DNA from: Desulfuromonas acetoxidans DSM 684
Lineage (GTDB): Bacteria; Desulfobacterota; Desulfuromonadia; Desulfuromonadales; Desulfuromonadaceae
NCBI RefSeq assembly: GCF_000167355.1
Contig: NZ_AAEW02000004.1
Coordinates: forward strand, 124,001-188,000
Reading direction: 5' to 3'
DNA length: 64,000 nt
Each line of letters starts with the position of its first letter. Position 1 is the first letter of the stretch. A program made the translations under genes and the position numbers. The notes beneath the pieces were generated by a model. That model saw only the letters and a program-made list of their open reading frames with translations, made no database searches and had not been told where the DNA came from. Positions 35,249 through 45,188 of this stretch are shown piece after piece.

Positions 35249-36430
35249 ATGACCCAGCCCGACAGCAACGGCCAATTTGGCGCCTACGGTGGTCAGTACC
35301 TGCCGCCGGAACTCAAGCAGGTGATGGATGACATTGCCGCTGCGTATGAAGAGATTCGCAACGATCCGGCTTTTCAACAGGAACTGGCGGACCTGCAGCG
35401 CCATTATGTCGGTCGCCCCAGTCCATTGTATTTCTGCCGCCGCCTCACCGAACAACTCGGCGGTGCAGAGATCTACCTGAAACGGGAAGACCTCAACCAC
35501 ACCGGGGCCCACAAAATCAACCATTGTCTCGGTGAAGCGTTGCTGGCCAAGAAGATGGGCAAGACCAAGATTCTCGCTGAGACCGGTGCCGGGCAACACG
35601 GCGTGGCCTTGTCCGCGGCCTGTGCTCTGGTCGGTATTGACTGTGAAATCCACATGGGCAGCATTGACATTGCCAAGCAGGCCCCCAACGTCACCCGCAT
35701 GAAGGTGATGGGCGCACGCCTCGTCTCCGTTGAGCGCGGCACAAAAACATTGAAGGATGCCGTGGACAGCGCTTTTGAAGAATACCTGCGCGATCCGCAG
35801 AACTTTTTCTATGCCATCGGCTCAGTGGTCGGACCCCATCCGTTCCCGCAGATGGTACGAGACTTCCAGCAAGTGGTGGGCGAAGAAGCACGCGAACAGT
35901 TTCTGACGCAATATGAGTGCCTGCCCGACACCCTGATCGCCTGTGTCGGTGGCGGTAGCAACGCCATGGGCCTCTTCACTGCTTTTCTTGATGATACATC
36001 TGTCGAGATTATCGGCGTCGAACCGTCAGGACATGGCCTCGACACCCCGAACCATGCCGCCAGCCTGACCAAAGGCCAGCCGGGTGTCCTCCACGGCATG
36101 CGCTGCTATCTGCTTCAGGACGACGAGGGGGAACCGTTGCCGGTTTACTCCATCGCCTCGGGTCTCGACTATCCGGGGGTCGGTCCGCAACACAGCCACC
36201 TCAAGGATATCGGCCGGGTCCAGTACGAAACGGCCAGTGATGACGACTGTCTCAATGCCTTTGTCACCCTGTCGCGCTGTGAGGGCATTATTCCGGCGCT
36301 GGAGAGTGCCCACGCTCTGGCTTATGCCATGCGCATTGCTCCGCAGCGCCCCGGCAAAAAGCTGCTGATCAACCTGAGCGGTCGTGGCGACAAGGATATC
36401 GACTTCGTCGCGGAACGGTTGCAGCTTTAA
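35249..36430 (+). CDS. trpB: Tryptophan synthase beta chain
   Basis: A 393-aa PLP enzyme that joins indole and serine to make tryptophan. The PLP lysine is K89 in HTGAHKINH, the catalytic Glu is E111 in ETGAGQHG, and the phosphate loop is GGGSNAMG (about 231-238). It looks fully active and belongs to the usual TrpB1 type that pairs with TrpA. The ATG at 35249 has AAAGGAG at proper spacing; a TTG one codon earlier is unlikely. No trpA or other trp gene is in the window, so trpB is separated from its usual partners here. Confidence 0.93.
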   Translation: MTQPDSNGQFGAYGGQYLPPELKQVMDDIAAAYEEIRNDPAFQQELADLQRHYVGRPSPLYFCRRLTEQLGGAEIYLKREDLNHTGAHKINHCLGEALLAKKMGKTKILAETGAGQHGVALSAACALVGIDCEIHMGSIDIAKQAPNVTRMKVMGARLVSVERGTKTLKDAVDSAFEEYLRDPQNFFYAIGSVVGPHPFPQMVRDFQQVVGEEAREQFLTQYECLPDTLIACVGGGSNAMGLFTAFLDDTSVEIIGVEPSGHGLDTPNHAASLTKGQPGVLHGMRCYLLQDDEGEPLPVYSIASGLDYPGVGPQHSHLKDIGRVQYETASDDDCLNAFVTLSRCEGIIPALESAHALAYAMRIAPQRPGKKLLINLSGRGDKDIDFVAERLQL

Positions 36431-36431
36431 C

Positions 36432-36860
36432 ATGATCTCCATCGCCGGCTGGTGGCGTCATCTGCGCCTGCGCCTGACAGGAAAAGAGCTGATCCTCACT
36501 GGCAAGTGCCGTCAATGCGGGGCGTGTTGCCGTCGTCTGCAACTCGAACAATCGCGCCGCTGGCTCCGCTCACACCGAGCATTCAAACGGTTAGTCAAGG
36601 ATCATCCCGAGTTTAACCGCTTTGAGATCTGCGGTCGCGACCGTCAAGGGCTGCTGGTATTCAACTGCACCAAACTCGGCGCGGACAACCGCTGTCACGA
36701 TTATGACCAGCGACCGCAACTGTGCCGTGATTTCCCCCATAAAGGGATCTTCTTCTGTGGAGGTGCACTGCCACCGGGATGTGGCTACAAGATAACAGAA
36801 GGCGTTCCCTTTGAGACGCATCTGCGCAAAGCGCGTAACAAAAGCGGCTCCCATTCCTGA
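36432..36860 (+). CDS. YkgJ-type cysteine cluster protein
   Basis: A 142-aa protein beginning one base after the trpB stop, so it is probably translated by coupling. The cysteine pattern (CRQCGACCRRL at about 26-36, CTKLGADNRCHDYDQRPQLCRDFP at about 79-102, and a last CGGALPPGC) marks the YkgJ/UPF0153 family, likely zinc or iron-sulfur binding. Its job is unknown. The terminator hairpin starts within the last seven codons. Confidence 0.8.
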   Translation: MISIAGWWRHLRLRLTGKELILTGKCRQCGACCRRLQLEQSRRWLRSHRAFKRLVKDHPEFNRFEICGRDRQGLLVFNCTKLGADNRCHDYDQRPQLCRDFPHKGIFFCGGALPPGCGYKITEGVPFETHLRKARNKSGSHS

Positions 36861-36878
36861 CGGATGGGAGCCGCTTTT
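36840..36878 (+). terminator. Rho-independent terminator ending the trpB operon
   Basis: Perfect 15-bp stem (36840-36854 with 36864-36878) ending in TTTT and a further T-rich run. Its left arm lies inside the coding end of the cysteine-cluster gene. Confidence 0.8.
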
Positions 36879-37036
36879 CATTCAATTTGAGCCTAAGGAG
36901 CACCACCAATCGATGCGTCGGCAACCAAGGCCGGATGAAACAAGGCCGAACAAACCTACCTTTAAAATTTAAGGTTATTTCAAACAAAAGTCTTGAACAC
37001 GCGCAGTGAACACGATCATATAATGTACGCCATTCG

Positions 37037-38833
37037 CTAATATCCGCTGATTTCCTTGTCGTTTGGACTGATGTGCAGGGACATTGTGGCCACCGATCCT
37101 CGATCAGATCGTTTGCTCATGGCCGCTGTTGTTTGCACGGCAGGCGCACCACGCAATGTTGCTCTGGTGTTTTCCTTCAGTTTAAATCGGGCCACCATCT
37201 GACGTAACTGCTCAGCTTGACTGGACAACTCTTCACTGGCCGCTGCCCCCTGTTCGGCACTGGCGGTATTCTGCTGGGTCACCTGGTCGATCTGTCCCAA
37301 CCCCTGATTTACTTGAGCAATGCCTTGGGCCTGCTCAGTACTGGCGACACTGATCTCGCCAATCAGATCGGACACCTTGATGACGCCTTGCACAATGGCA
37401 TCCAGCTTAGCTGAAGTCACATCGGCAATCTCAACACCGTTGGTTGCTTTCTTCACCGAGCTTTCGATCAGTTCAGAGGTTTCATTTGCCGCTTTGGCAC
37501 TGCGTGCCGCCAGGTTGCGCACCTCTTCGGCGACCACGGCAAATCCTTTACCATGCTGTCCGGCACGGGCCGCCTCGACGGCGGCATTCAACGCCAGCAG
37601 ATTGGTCTGAAAGGCAATTTCGTCAATAACCTTAATGATCCGCGAGATACTTTGCCCCGAATCATTAATATCCGCCATGGCCGCAACCATCTGTGCCATC
37701 TGTTCACTACCCTGCTGTGCGGCTTGATGCGCGTCGATCGACAGCGTGTTGGCTTGCCCGGCATTTTCGGCATTGTGCTTTGTTTGTGATGCCATTTCGT
37801 TCATGGATGCCGAAATCTCTTCGACTGAACTGGCCGACTCCGTTGCCCCCTGTGACAACGCCTGACTCGAATCCGACACCTCACCAGCACCGGTGGCGAT
37901 CTGCTCACATGCCTGCTGAATCTGTTCAAGGAGACGTTGTAGGTCTTCGGCTACTTTTTTGACCGAACCTCGCAAGGCATCGTGGCTGTCTCGCGGAACC
38001 ACCTCGAAACGCAAATCGCCCTGAGCCAGGAGATTAAGACTGGCAACCACATCCTGCTGCAAACTGTCGGCAAAGGCATCCATGGCCCGCGCCATATCGC
38101 CGAGTTCATCACGGCTGTTCACATTGAGCCGCCGCTCCAGGTGCCCGGCTTCCAGTTCCGCCAACATTGAAACACTCTGTCCCAGAGGCCGGATAATACT
38201 TCGCGCAAACAAAAAACCTGCCGGAGCAAGAATTATCAGAATCACTGCCGCAACACAAAACAACAAAACGTTGGCTGAATCAAGACGTCCATGTAAGGCA
38301 ACGGTTGCCTCTGCCGATTCTTCTTTAACGGCGGCTATCAATTGGCCAAGATCTGTGGAAACACTGCCCAGTCCCGCATCGATCTGATCGTCAAGCCGAG
38401 CAAACACCGTGTCATCGGCGCCCGCAGCGATCGCTTGAACCAGCTGCTCAGCGACTAAGGGTGTCAATGCCGAAATATCCCGTTGAATCTGCTTCACCAG
38501 CGGCTGTTCATCCGGATGATCCGCGATCGCCAGCAACTCATTGAGATGCCCCTGTAAAAATGTGCTGGAGGTGTTGATCTCTCCAAGCACATCAGATGCA
38601 ACCCGCCGATCCGCTTTATCAACGATTGCATCCATCGCGGCAAGGTTAAGAATCAACAATTGCTCGTTAAAATCATTGAGCAGCTCAAGCTGCTCCGTAC
38701 GCACTTCAAGCTGATCAGCTGAAACTGCAGAAAAAACGTTCGTTCTATAGCTCATGGTCGCCATAAACAGCAGCCCAAAGAAAACCAAGATTCCCATAGC
38801 AGTCATTTTGTTTTTTACCGTCCAGCGCATCAT
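37037..38833 (-). CDS. Methyl-accepting chemotaxis protein
   Basis: A 598-aa chemoreceptor. Membrane helices lie at about 10-30 and 190-212, with a four-helix-bundle-type periplasmic sensor between them. HAMP follows (213-265), then a second HAMP-like segment, then the long signalling hairpin with tip [19 protein letters not shown] and [15 protein letters not shown] (about 405-450). The glutamine/glutamate methylation helices look normal. The C-terminal tail is about 40 residues long without a recognised CheR tether. The start has AGGAGG just upstream; the second of two adjacent ATGs (38830) is better spaced. It is monocistronic and divergent from cysK. Confidence 0.9.
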   Translation of the reverse strand: MMRWTVKNKMTAMGILVFFGLLFMATMSYRTNVFSAVSADQLEVRTEQLELLNDFNEQLLILNLAAMDAIVDKADRRVASDVLGEINTSSTFLQGHLNELLAIADHPDEQPLVKQIQRDISALTPLVAEQLVQAIAAGADDTVFARLDDQIDAGLGSVSTDLGQLIAAVKEESAEATVALHGRLDSANVLLFCVAAVILIILAPAGFLFARSIIRPLGQSVSMLAELEAGHLERRLNVNSRDELGDMARAMDAFADSLQQDVVASLNLLAQGDLRFEVVPRDSHDALRGSVKKVAEDLQRLLEQIQQACEQIATGAGEVSDSSQALSQGATESASSVEEISASMNEMASQTKHNAENAGQANTLSIDAHQAAQQGSEQMAQMVAAMADINDSGQSISRIIKVIDEIAFQTNLLALNAAVEAARAGQHGKGFAVVAEEVRNLAARSAKAANETSELIESSVKKATNGVEIADVTSAKLDAIVQGVIKVSDLIGEISVASTEQAQGIAQVNQGLGQIDQVTQQNTASAEQGAAASEELSSQAEQLRQMVARFKLKENTRATLRGAPAVQTTAAMSKRSDRGSVATMSLHISPNDKEISGY

Positions 38834-39080
38834 ATCCTCCTGAACTCATGTGGTAATTGCGGCTCTAATGTTGCTGTTATTTTTTATTACTGTAGTTAGG
38901 AATGGATGAGTGCGCAACCAGGATCGAATTAATTTTCTTTCTGTAAATCAGCCACATAAGACAATTTTTTCACCAGGCAGCTCATTCTTGATCTTTTTAC
39001 TCAGAAAAGCATTTTTTCCATACACAGAGGCCGTATCGCTTGGTATGCTCAAGAAAAGTCATAAAAACAGGAGTTCATTT

Positions 39081-39989
39081 ATGAAAACCGACCTACTGCA
39101 ACTGATCGGCAACACGCCGCTGATTCGACTCCCTTTTCTGGAGGCACCTCAAGGTGCAGAACTGTGGGGAAAACTGGAAAGCGCCAATCCGGGCGGCAGT
39201 GTCAAGGACCGCATTGCCCTTGGCATGATCGAACAGGCCGAGCAGGACGGTCTGCTCAAGCCAGGTGCCCACCTGGTTGAACCAACCAGTGGCAATACAG
39301 GAATTGGTCTGGCTCTGGTGTGTGCCAGCAAAGGTTATCAATTGACGCTGACCATGCCTGACAGCATGAGCCTGGAACGACGTCGTCTGCTCAAAGCTTA
39401 TGGCGCAGATCTGGTGCTGACACCGGGCGCCAAGGGGATGCGTGGCGCCATTGACCAGGCAGAAGCCTTGAGCGATGAAAACGGCTGGTTCATGGTGCAA
39501 CAGTTTACCAACCCGGCAAATCCGGCAACTCATGAACGGACCACCGGGCCGGAGATCTATCGGGACCTCGACGGTGCACTTGACGCGTTTGTCACCGGCG
39601 TCGGCACCGGTGGCACCCTCACCGGCGTTGGCCGTTATCTGAAAGCCCAAAATACCGACATCGCTCTCATTGCCGTCGAACCTGAGGACTCTGCGGTCTT
39701 GTCCGGGAAGGCTCCCGGCCCTCACGGCATTCAGGGCATTGGTGCCGGGTTTATCCCCGAGGTCCTTGACCAACACCTTATCGACCGCGTCATAACAGTG
39801 GCAACGGACCAGGCCCGCGAATGTGCCCGCCAGTTGGCACAGCATGGGGTACTGGTCGGTATTTCCAGCGGAGCTAATGTGTTTGCCGCCCAACAGGTCG
39901 CGGCACAACTCAAGTCTGGGCAACGCGTGGTCACAACATTGTGCGATACGGGTGAGCGCTATCTGTCGATGGATATTTTTGACGCATGA
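39081..39989 (+). CDS. cysK: Cysteine synthase (O-acetylserine sulfhydrylase)
   Basis: A 302-aa PLP enzyme that makes cysteine from O-acetylserine and sulfide. K42 in GSVKDRIALG is the PLP lysine, TSGNTG (69-74) is the substrate loop, and GTGGTLTGVGRYL is the phosphate-binding loop. The final residues (YLSMDIFDA) fit CysK. The start at 39081 is supported by AGGAG; in-frame extension upstream has no signal. Its stop overlaps the start of the nuclease gene by four bases (ATGA), so the two are translationally coupled, an unusual pairing. Confidence 0.9.
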   Translation: MKTDLLQLIGNTPLIRLPFLEAPQGAELWGKLESANPGGSVKDRIALGMIEQAEQDGLLKPGAHLVEPTSGNTGIGLALVCASKGYQLTLTMPDSMSLERRRLLKAYGADLVLTPGAKGMRGAIDQAEALSDENGWFMVQQFTNPANPATHERTTGPEIYRDLDGALDAFVTGVGTGGTLTGVGRYLKAQNTDIALIAVEPEDSAVLSGKAPGPHGIQGIGAGFIPEVLDQHLIDRVITVATDQARECARQLAQHGVLVGISSGANVFAAQQVAAQLKSGQRVVTTLCDTGERYLSMDIFDA

Positions 39990-40510
39990 GATACCGCAGA
40001 CTATCTGTTCAGCTAACGATTGCGTTGCTGCTGATTCTGGTCGGTGGTGTCCTCTCGCAGGCTGCCGCCGAACACTACGGCAAGGTTAGCTGGATCGGCG
40101 ATGGCGATACTATCACCGTTGATGGCGTGGGCGTTGTCCGACTGATCGGCATCGACTGCCCGGAAAAAGAGGAGTCGGATCGGGATTGGAAATTTTTGCG
40201 CCTCGGCAGTTGCGACTGGCAGGCATTGCGCCATGTGGCTCAGTCGGCACGCCAGCGCACTAAAGAGTTATGCCTGCATCAGGTGGTACAATTACAGACC
40301 GGCGAAGAAAGGTTTGACCGCTATGGTCGCTTGCTGGCCTATGTGTGGCTACCGGATGGCCGTATGCTCAATCAGTTGTTGCTTGAAGAGGGGCAGGCTA
40401 TTGTCTACCGCCGCTTTGATTTTTCTGAAAAAGAAAACTTTCTCACCCTGGAAAAGAAAGCCCGCACTCAACAGCGCGGGCTATGGCGCGTCACCAAGCA
40501 CCGGTCGTAA
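39986..40510 (+). CDS. Exported thermonuclease-like (SNase) protein
   Basis: A 174-aa staphylococcal-nuclease-fold protein with a signal peptide (hydrophobic residues 8-25, cleavage likely after SQAAA). Active-site text is present: GDGDTITVDGVGVVRLIGIDCPE (about 35-57) with the first catalytic Arg, and DRYGRLLAYVW (about 110-120) with the second. It probably degrades nucleic acids in the periplasm or outside the cell. It overlaps cysK by four bases, and its last 20 bases overlap the end of the opposing hsp20 gene. Confidence 0.85.
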   Translation: MRYRRLSVQLTIALLLILVGGVLSQAAAEHYGKVSWIGDGDTITVDGVGVVRLIGIDCPEKEESDRDWKFLRLGSCDWQALRHVAQSARQRTKELCLHQVVQLQTGEERFDRYGRLLAYVWLPDGRMLNQLLLEEGQAIVYRRFDFSEKENFLTLEKKARTQQRGLWRVTKHRS

Positions 40511-40940
40511 CTCGTTGCTCGTCGTCGACACGCACCTGATCTTCCGCTGTTAACCCGCGAATTTCTATGCGCAGCACCCCCTGTTCGCAACGGGCGCTGA
40601 GATGCTCGGAACGCACGCCCGGCGGCAGATATAAACTGCGTGAAAAACGACCATCCGGACACTCCTGCCGCTGCAGACGCAGGTGTTCTGAGGCGGGCTG
40701 ACGCTGCCCTTCGACAATCAGACAGTCGTCGTTGAGACGAATGCCAATCTGCTCTTGGGAAACCCCGGGCAGATCCATCAAGATCACCAGATGATCACCG
40801 TCAACACCGACATCCACCGCCGGTTCCCACATCCCAGTCGTGTTGACCGGGTCAATTATGCCGCGATCGACCTGATTAAGCGTCTCCTCCATCTTACCCT
40901 GTTGCTGTTGCAGGGTCGTCAACAGGCTGTTTTCGTTCAT
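40491..40940 (-). CDS. Hsp20/alpha-crystallin small heat-shock protein
   Basis: A 149-aa small heat-shock protein. After a Gln/Glu-rich N-terminal helix (residues 5-35), the alpha-crystallin domain runs from about 40 to 130 with the typical strand text DLPGVSQEQIGIRL, the FSRSLYLPPGV stretch and the final GVLRIEI. Such proteins hold unfolding proteins in an ATP-independent way. The start at 40940 has GAGG nine bases upstream. It follows nudC by ten bases, so the two are probably co-transcribed. Its 3' end overlaps the nuclease gene on the other strand. Confidence 0.85.
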   Translation of the reverse strand: MNENSLLTTLQQQQGKMEETLNQVDRGIIDPVNTTGMWEPAVDVGVDGDHLVILMDLPGVSQEQIGIRLNDDCLIVEGQRQPASEHLRLQRQECPDGRFSRSLYLPPGVRSEHLSARCEQGVLRIEIRGLTAEDQVRVDDEQRVTTGAW

Positions 40941-40950
40941 AGCACCATCC

Positions 40951-41808
40951 TCAACCGTTTTTATTTGCAGTTCCATAGGTATCAATTAAATAGCGCGCGA
41001 TGCTGCGCCGCGATGGCAAACGCGGCAGCCGATCCATCGGGAACCACCCTCCGTCTTCCAGTTCGGAGAGCTGAATCTTCACCTCGCCACCGACATAGTC
41101 GGCGACAAAGCCGGCCATGATCTGGCTGGGAAAGGGCCACCCCTGACTGCCGACATAACGGATATTGTCCACCTCAACCCCGGTTTCCTCTCGCACCTCA
41201 CGGCGCACGGCATCTTCCAGACATTCGCCGCTGTCAACAAACCCGGCTACCAGGCTGTAACGCCCTGGCACCCAATTGGCCTTACGCACCAGCAGTAACT
41301 CGTTATCACGACGAATCAGGACAATGACACAGGGGTGAATATGCGGAAAGTGATGCCGCTGACAAGCGCTGCACTGCCGTCCCCACCCATCACCATTCCA
41401 GTCGCAAGCACCGCCGCAGTTGGCGCAATAGGCACTGTTTTTCTGCCAGCGCATCAACTGCTGAGCCAAAACCCCCAGTGAGAGGAGTGCCAGAGGCAGA
41501 TCCGGGTCATCGGCTTGCAGGTCGTAAGCCACCAAACCCGCCACCGGCTCCTGACCGGCGGGAAGGCGGACAACGCGACACGGTTTGCCGTGCCACTGGC
41601 CGATATAAAGAGGCGATGGCTCCAGATCAACAGGGAGCTGCTGCGGCAATTGCGTGTCGGCAGTCAATAATAACGTCGAGCCAACCAGCAAAACAAACAC
41701 GCCTGCGCCACCCGGATCCTGAAGTGGTCCGTGAAGTTCAAAACCACCGGCCAGGCTGTTCCAGTTAAAAGGCAAATCCACTGGGGATAGAAAAGGTTGT
41801 GAAAACAT
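40951..41808 (-). CDS. nudC: NADH pyrophosphatase NudC
   Basis: A 285-aa Nudix enzyme of the NudC type. A zinc ribbon is formed by C128, C131, C146 and C149. The Nudix box runs from G189 to about residue 211 with REVREETG. The signature SQGWPFP at 221-227 corresponds to the SQPWPFP marker of NADH pyrophosphatases, with Gly for the first Pro. It cleaves NADH (and possibly NAD caps on RNA) to NMNH and AMP. It lies between the U32 peptidase gene (12 bases upstream) and hsp20, all leftward. Confidence 0.88.
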   Translation of the reverse strand: MFSQPFLSPVDLPFNWNSLAGGFELHGPLQDPGGAGVFVLLVGSTLLLTADTQLPQQLPVDLEPSPLYIGQWHGKPCRVVRLPAGQEPVAGLVAYDLQADDPDLPLALLSLGVLAQQLMRWQKNSAYCANCGGACDWNGDGWGRQCSACQRHHFPHIHPCVIVLIRRDNELLLVRKANWVPGRYSLVAGFVDSGECLEDAVRREVREETGVEVDNIRYVGSQGWPFPSQIMAGFVADYVGGEVKIQLSELEDGGWFPMDRLPRLPSRRSIARYLIDTYGTANKNG

Positions 41809-41820
41809 GAGAGTCCTTCT

Positions 41821-43083
41821 TTATATCGGTTTTTTTTCTAACGGATCTGACGTTGATCCAGCGACGGTCCAGCCGGGCTGACTTTTTTCGCGGCGCAGCA
41901 AATCTCCAACAGCAACCGTACCGGGAATCGTCATCCACACCCGGGCATTGGGCTGGATCACCGCCACGGGCTCACCCTGCTCATCCTGACACGGTGGCAC
42001 GGTAAACGTCACCTGGCGCATCTGTGGCCCGATCAACTCAATCGTGTCACCAATACTGAAACGGTTGCGCCCTTCGAGTAAAACGCGATCACCGGCAACC
42101 TCACGGACTACGCCGATAAAATCATGGGTGCGCCGATAGCGGGAATCTTCCGTATGGACCGCAGCGTCATCCGCAGGCAGATAATCAGTCGTGTAGGGGC
42201 GATGACTGACCTTATCCAACTCTTCGATCCACAACGGGTCACACTGGTAATTGGCCGGATCGGCCAGATAGCGATCAATGGCTGCCCGGTAAATCCGTGT
42301 CACCGCTGCTACATAATAGAGGGTTTTCATACGGCCCTCGATTTTCAGACTGTCGACCCCGGCCTCGATCAGATCCGGTACATGATCAAGCAGACATAGA
42401 TCACGGCTGTTCATAATATAGGTTCCGCGACCATCTTCCTCGATGGGGAAATACTGACCGGGACGGGTTTCCTCCACCAAGGCATAATTCCAGCGGCACG
42501 GCTGGGCACAAGCACCTTCATTGGCACTACGCCCGGTCAGCGCCGTTGACAGCAGACAGCGACCCGAATAAGCAACACACATGGCCCCGTGAACAAACAC
42601 TTCCAATCCAATATCGCTGCCTCGTCGAATCTGGCGAATTTCATCAATATTGAGTTCCCGAGCCAGATTGACCCGCTCCACCCCCTGGCGCTGCCAAAAC
42701 CGGCAACTTTCGGCATTGGTGGTATTGGCCTGGGTAGACAGATGGATCTCACGTTGAGGATCGATGTGTTTAACCCGCATCAGCACACCGGGGTCAGAGA
42801 CAATGTAGCCGTCAGTCGCCAACGGTCGCAGCGCTTCAAGATAGCCATCGACGCCTGCCAGATCTTCCGGTCGCAGATAGGCATTGAGGGTCAGATAAAT
42901 GCGCTTGCCCTGCTGGTGGGTCAGGTCAATGGCCTTGCGCAATTGATCAAGATCAAAATTGCCGGCTGCCGCCCGCAGGCCGAATTGGCGCCCCCCCACA
43001 TACACGGCATCCGCCCCGAAGCGCAGGGCTATTTTCAATTTATCCATATCGCCAGCCGGGACCAGCAATTCAACCTTATTCAT
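41821..43083 (-). CDS. U32-family peptidase / RlhA-like protein
   Basis: A 420-aa member of the U32 family. The N-terminal barrel has ELLVPAGDMDKLKIALRFGADAVYVGG. The signature with grouped cysteines reads VFVHGAMCVAYSGRCLLS, then GACAQPCRW, and IEGRMKTLYYVA follows. Current knowledge places many U32 proteins in RNA or ubiquinone hydroxylation rather than proteolysis, with the cysteines holding an iron-sulfur cluster. The start is uncertain: ATG 43083 gives the usual MNKVELL opening, while ATG 43095 adds four residues; neither has a strong ribosome site. It leads the U32-nudC-hsp20 group. Confidence 0.82.
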   Translation of the reverse strand: MNKVELLVPAGDMDKLKIALRFGADAVYVGGRQFGLRAAAGNFDLDQLRKAIDLTHQQGKRIYLTLNAYLRPEDLAGVDGYLEALRPLATDGYIVSDPGVLMRVKHIDPQREIHLSTQANTTNAESCRFWQRQGVERVNLARELNIDEIRQIRRGSDIGLEVFVHGAMCVAYSGRCLLSTALTGRSANEGACAQPCRWNYALVEETRPGQYFPIEEDGRGTYIMNSRDLCLLDHVPDLIEAGVDSLKIEGRMKTLYYVAAVTRIYRAAIDRYLADPANYQCDPLWIEELDKVSHRPYTTDYLPADDAAVHTEDSRYRRTHDFIGVVREVAGDRVLLEGRNRFSIGDTIELIGPQMRQVTFTVPPCQDEQGEPVAVIQPNARVWMTIPGTVAVGDLLRREKSQPGWTVAGSTSDPLEKKPI

Positions 43084-43321
43084 TGCATTTTCCATGTGAT
43101 TTATTCGGGTCGACAAAATTTTTTCTGCCGGGACAGACAAAACTCGCCTCCCGGACAGACCATGTCCTTTATTCGGATCGTCAGCATACGTGATTTTCAG
43201 AATAAAATCACCCGCATGCCAAAGGGTTTCCTCCTTGACAAGAGGACAAAAAGCCTATAAATATTAGAATATTTTGCATTATTTTGCTTTTCTATTTCTC
43301 TCGATGTGAAGGACCGTTGAC

Positions 43322-43999
43322 ATGCGTCGTTCTCTTGCCACAATTGCCCTATGCTCCCTTTGGCTGAGTTATGGATGTGCTCCGGCGTCTTCTCCTCAGA
43401 GCAGTTCCTTCACCCGCCCTCTGGAGCGTCAGGTCCAGGCCCAGCAACAACAAATCGACAGCCTTACTGGGCTGGTCACTCGCCTGGAAAGCCAAATCGA
43501 TGCCAACCAGACTCTGCTCAATACCATCCAACAGGATATTGAGCAACTGAAATCCCGATCGCAACCGGCAGGAACTGAGGCTGAAACCGCTTCGACCCCG
43601 GCAGGCACAACCACGGCACAACCTTCGGCCACGGAAATTTATCGCCAAGCCTTTGCCGATTATACCCAGGAACGTTACGCAGATGCGGAACACGGCTTCA
43701 GCGAATTTTTACGCCTCTATCCGGAAAACCCGTTTGCAGCAACAGCGTGCTTTCGACTGGCACAGTCACAGCAGGCTCAGGGAAAAACCCAGCAGGCGTT
43801 GAGCCATTTTGCGGAGGTGGTCAGTCATTACTCGGATGACCACAAAGCTTCTGAGGCATTATATAGTATGGCGGTGCTTCTAAAAAAAACCAACCAACCT
43901 CAGCACGCCCAGGCTGCGCTCAACCGTCTGATCGAAAATTACCCGGACAGTGCTGCAGCCAAGAAAGCTAATGCCGGACTGGCCAGCTTGGAAGAATAG
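43322..43999 (+). CDS. YbgF/CpoB-like TPR lipoprotein
   Basis: A 225-aa envelope protein. The signal sequence ends in LSYGC, a lipobox-like site, so it is probably lipid-anchored. A coiled coil (about 33-78, repeated QQQ/LxxLxxR pattern) is followed by a Pro/Thr linker and three TPR-like repeats (about 105-220, each with AxxxFxxFLxxYPxxPxAxxA character). This is the form of CpoB/YbgF, which helps coordinate Tol-Pal with cell-wall synthesis. No tol or pal genes are nearby, so it may be a stand-alone member. AAGGA precedes the start. The LysM gene follows 106 bases later. Confidence 0.78.
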   Translation: MRRSLATIALCSLWLSYGCAPASSPQSSSFTRPLERQVQAQQQQIDSLTGLVTRLESQIDANQTLLNTIQQDIEQLKSRSQPAGTEAETASTPAGTTTAQPSATEIYRQAFADYTQERYADAEHGFSEFLRLYPENPFAATACFRLAQSQQAQGKTQQALSHFAEVVSHYSDDHKASEALYSMAVLLKKTNQPQHAQAALNRLIENYPDSAAAKKANAGLASLEE

Positions 44000-44105
44000 T
44001 GTATCTTTTAAGTCAGTAGGTTGACACACCCCTGCCGACCGGACATAACAAATAATTGTGCCCCGACGACAACCGTTCGATGCGATGTCACAAGAGGAGA
44101 TCACC

Positions 44106-45101
44106 ATGAGGATGAACAAACTGATAATTCTGGCCTGCCTGCTTTTGCTTCCGGCAGTTGCCATTGCTCAGGACAATCCCCGTATTTATACCATTCAGAA
44201 AGGGGACACCCTGTGGGGAATTTCTAAACGGTTCATCACTGACCCCTGGTACTGGCCGAACTTGTGGGCCAACAACCCGTTCATCCGCAATCCCCACCTG
44301 ATCTATCCCGGGCAGAAACTGGCCATTTACGACGGACGGATTGAATTGCTGCCCGAATATCCTCAAGATGAACCCGTTGTTGAAGAGCCGACCGCTGAAC
44401 CGTTGCCGGAGCCGGTGGAAGAGATCACCTTTACCACCGCCGGTGACTTGAACAGCTTCATCAGCAATGACCGCCTGGAAAATGTCGGTCGATTGGTGGA
44501 CACCGTGGATAACCGCATCATGATGACCCAAGGGGACACCGTCTTTCTGCAAATGAGTGACGAGCAAGCGGCCATCGGCAACAAATACCAAATTTTTAAA
44601 CTGGCCGATCCGGTGATCCACCCCCAGACCGGTGCCAACCTCGGCTTTCAAATTATTTACCGCGGTGCGCTGCAGCTGACTGCAGCCCATGAGCAGGTCT
44701 ACTCGGGAACGATTTCCAAAGCGGTCAACGAAATTGAGCGCGGCGACATTCTGTTGCCCGTAACTGAACACTCATCTACCATTGTTCTCAAACGTGCGGA
44801 AACCCCTCTGGAGGGCTGTATTATTGCCGCCAACCCAGAAAAAATGGCCTTGGGTCAACGCGATATTTTCTACATCGACCTCGGCACTACTGACGGCCTT
44901 GAGGTCGGCAACATGATGACCATTGTCCGCCCCCGCCAGGCCACAGAGCTGGCCCTGCAGGATCGCAACATTGTTCTCCCCGACACCCTGCTTGGTCGCG
45001 CCCTGGTGGTGAAGACCGATGCTGAATCATCTGCAGCAGTGATTCTCAAGTCCGCTGAACCGATCTATCGCGGTGACTTGGTTTACACTGAGATGGAATA
45101 G
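44106..45101 (+). CDS. LysM peptidoglycan-binding exported protein
   Basis: A 331-aa protein with a signal peptide (cleavage after AIAQ, about residue 20) and a LysM domain at about 25-75 (IYTIQKGDTLWGISKRF, then NPHLIYPGQKLAIY). The rest is mostly beta-rich with no catalytic motif. LysM binds peptidoglycan; proteins with this layout, including an acidic Pro/Glu linker (about 83-105), are common in the Geobacter group. GAGGAGA supports the start. A terminator follows, separating it from dprA. Confidence 0.82.
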   Translation: MRMNKLIILACLLLLPAVAIAQDNPRIYTIQKGDTLWGISKRFITDPWYWPNLWANNPFIRNPHLIYPGQKLAIYDGRIELLPEYPQDEPVVEEPTAEPLPEPVEEITFTTAGDLNSFISNDRLENVGRLVDTVDNRIMMTQGDTVFLQMSDEQAAIGNKYQIFKLADPVIHPQTGANLGFQIIYRGALQLTAAHEQVYSGTISKAVNEIERGDILLPVTEHSSTIVLKRAETPLEGCIIAANPEKMALGQRDIFYIDLGTTDGLEVGNMMTIVRPRQATELALQDRNIVLPDTLLGRALVVKTDAESSAAVILKSAEPIYRGDLVYTEME

Positions 45102-45125
45102 AGACCTCAGAGCAAAAAAACTGAG

Positions 45126-45155
45126 AAAAGGATTGGCGTTATTGCCAATCCTTTT
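45126..45155 (+). terminator. Rho-independent terminator after LysM gene
   Basis: Perfect 12-bp stem (AAAAGGATTGGC and complement, loop GTTATT) ending in CTTTTCTTTT. Confidence 0.85.
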
Positions 45156-45188
45156 CTTTTGTCCTCAACATTAGAAAAGACCCACACG

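Noticed and set aside
42589-43260. 223-aa plus-strand frame over the U32 peptidase gene
   Set aside because: Mirror frame of the U32 gene; the U32 cysteine signature is on the minus strand.
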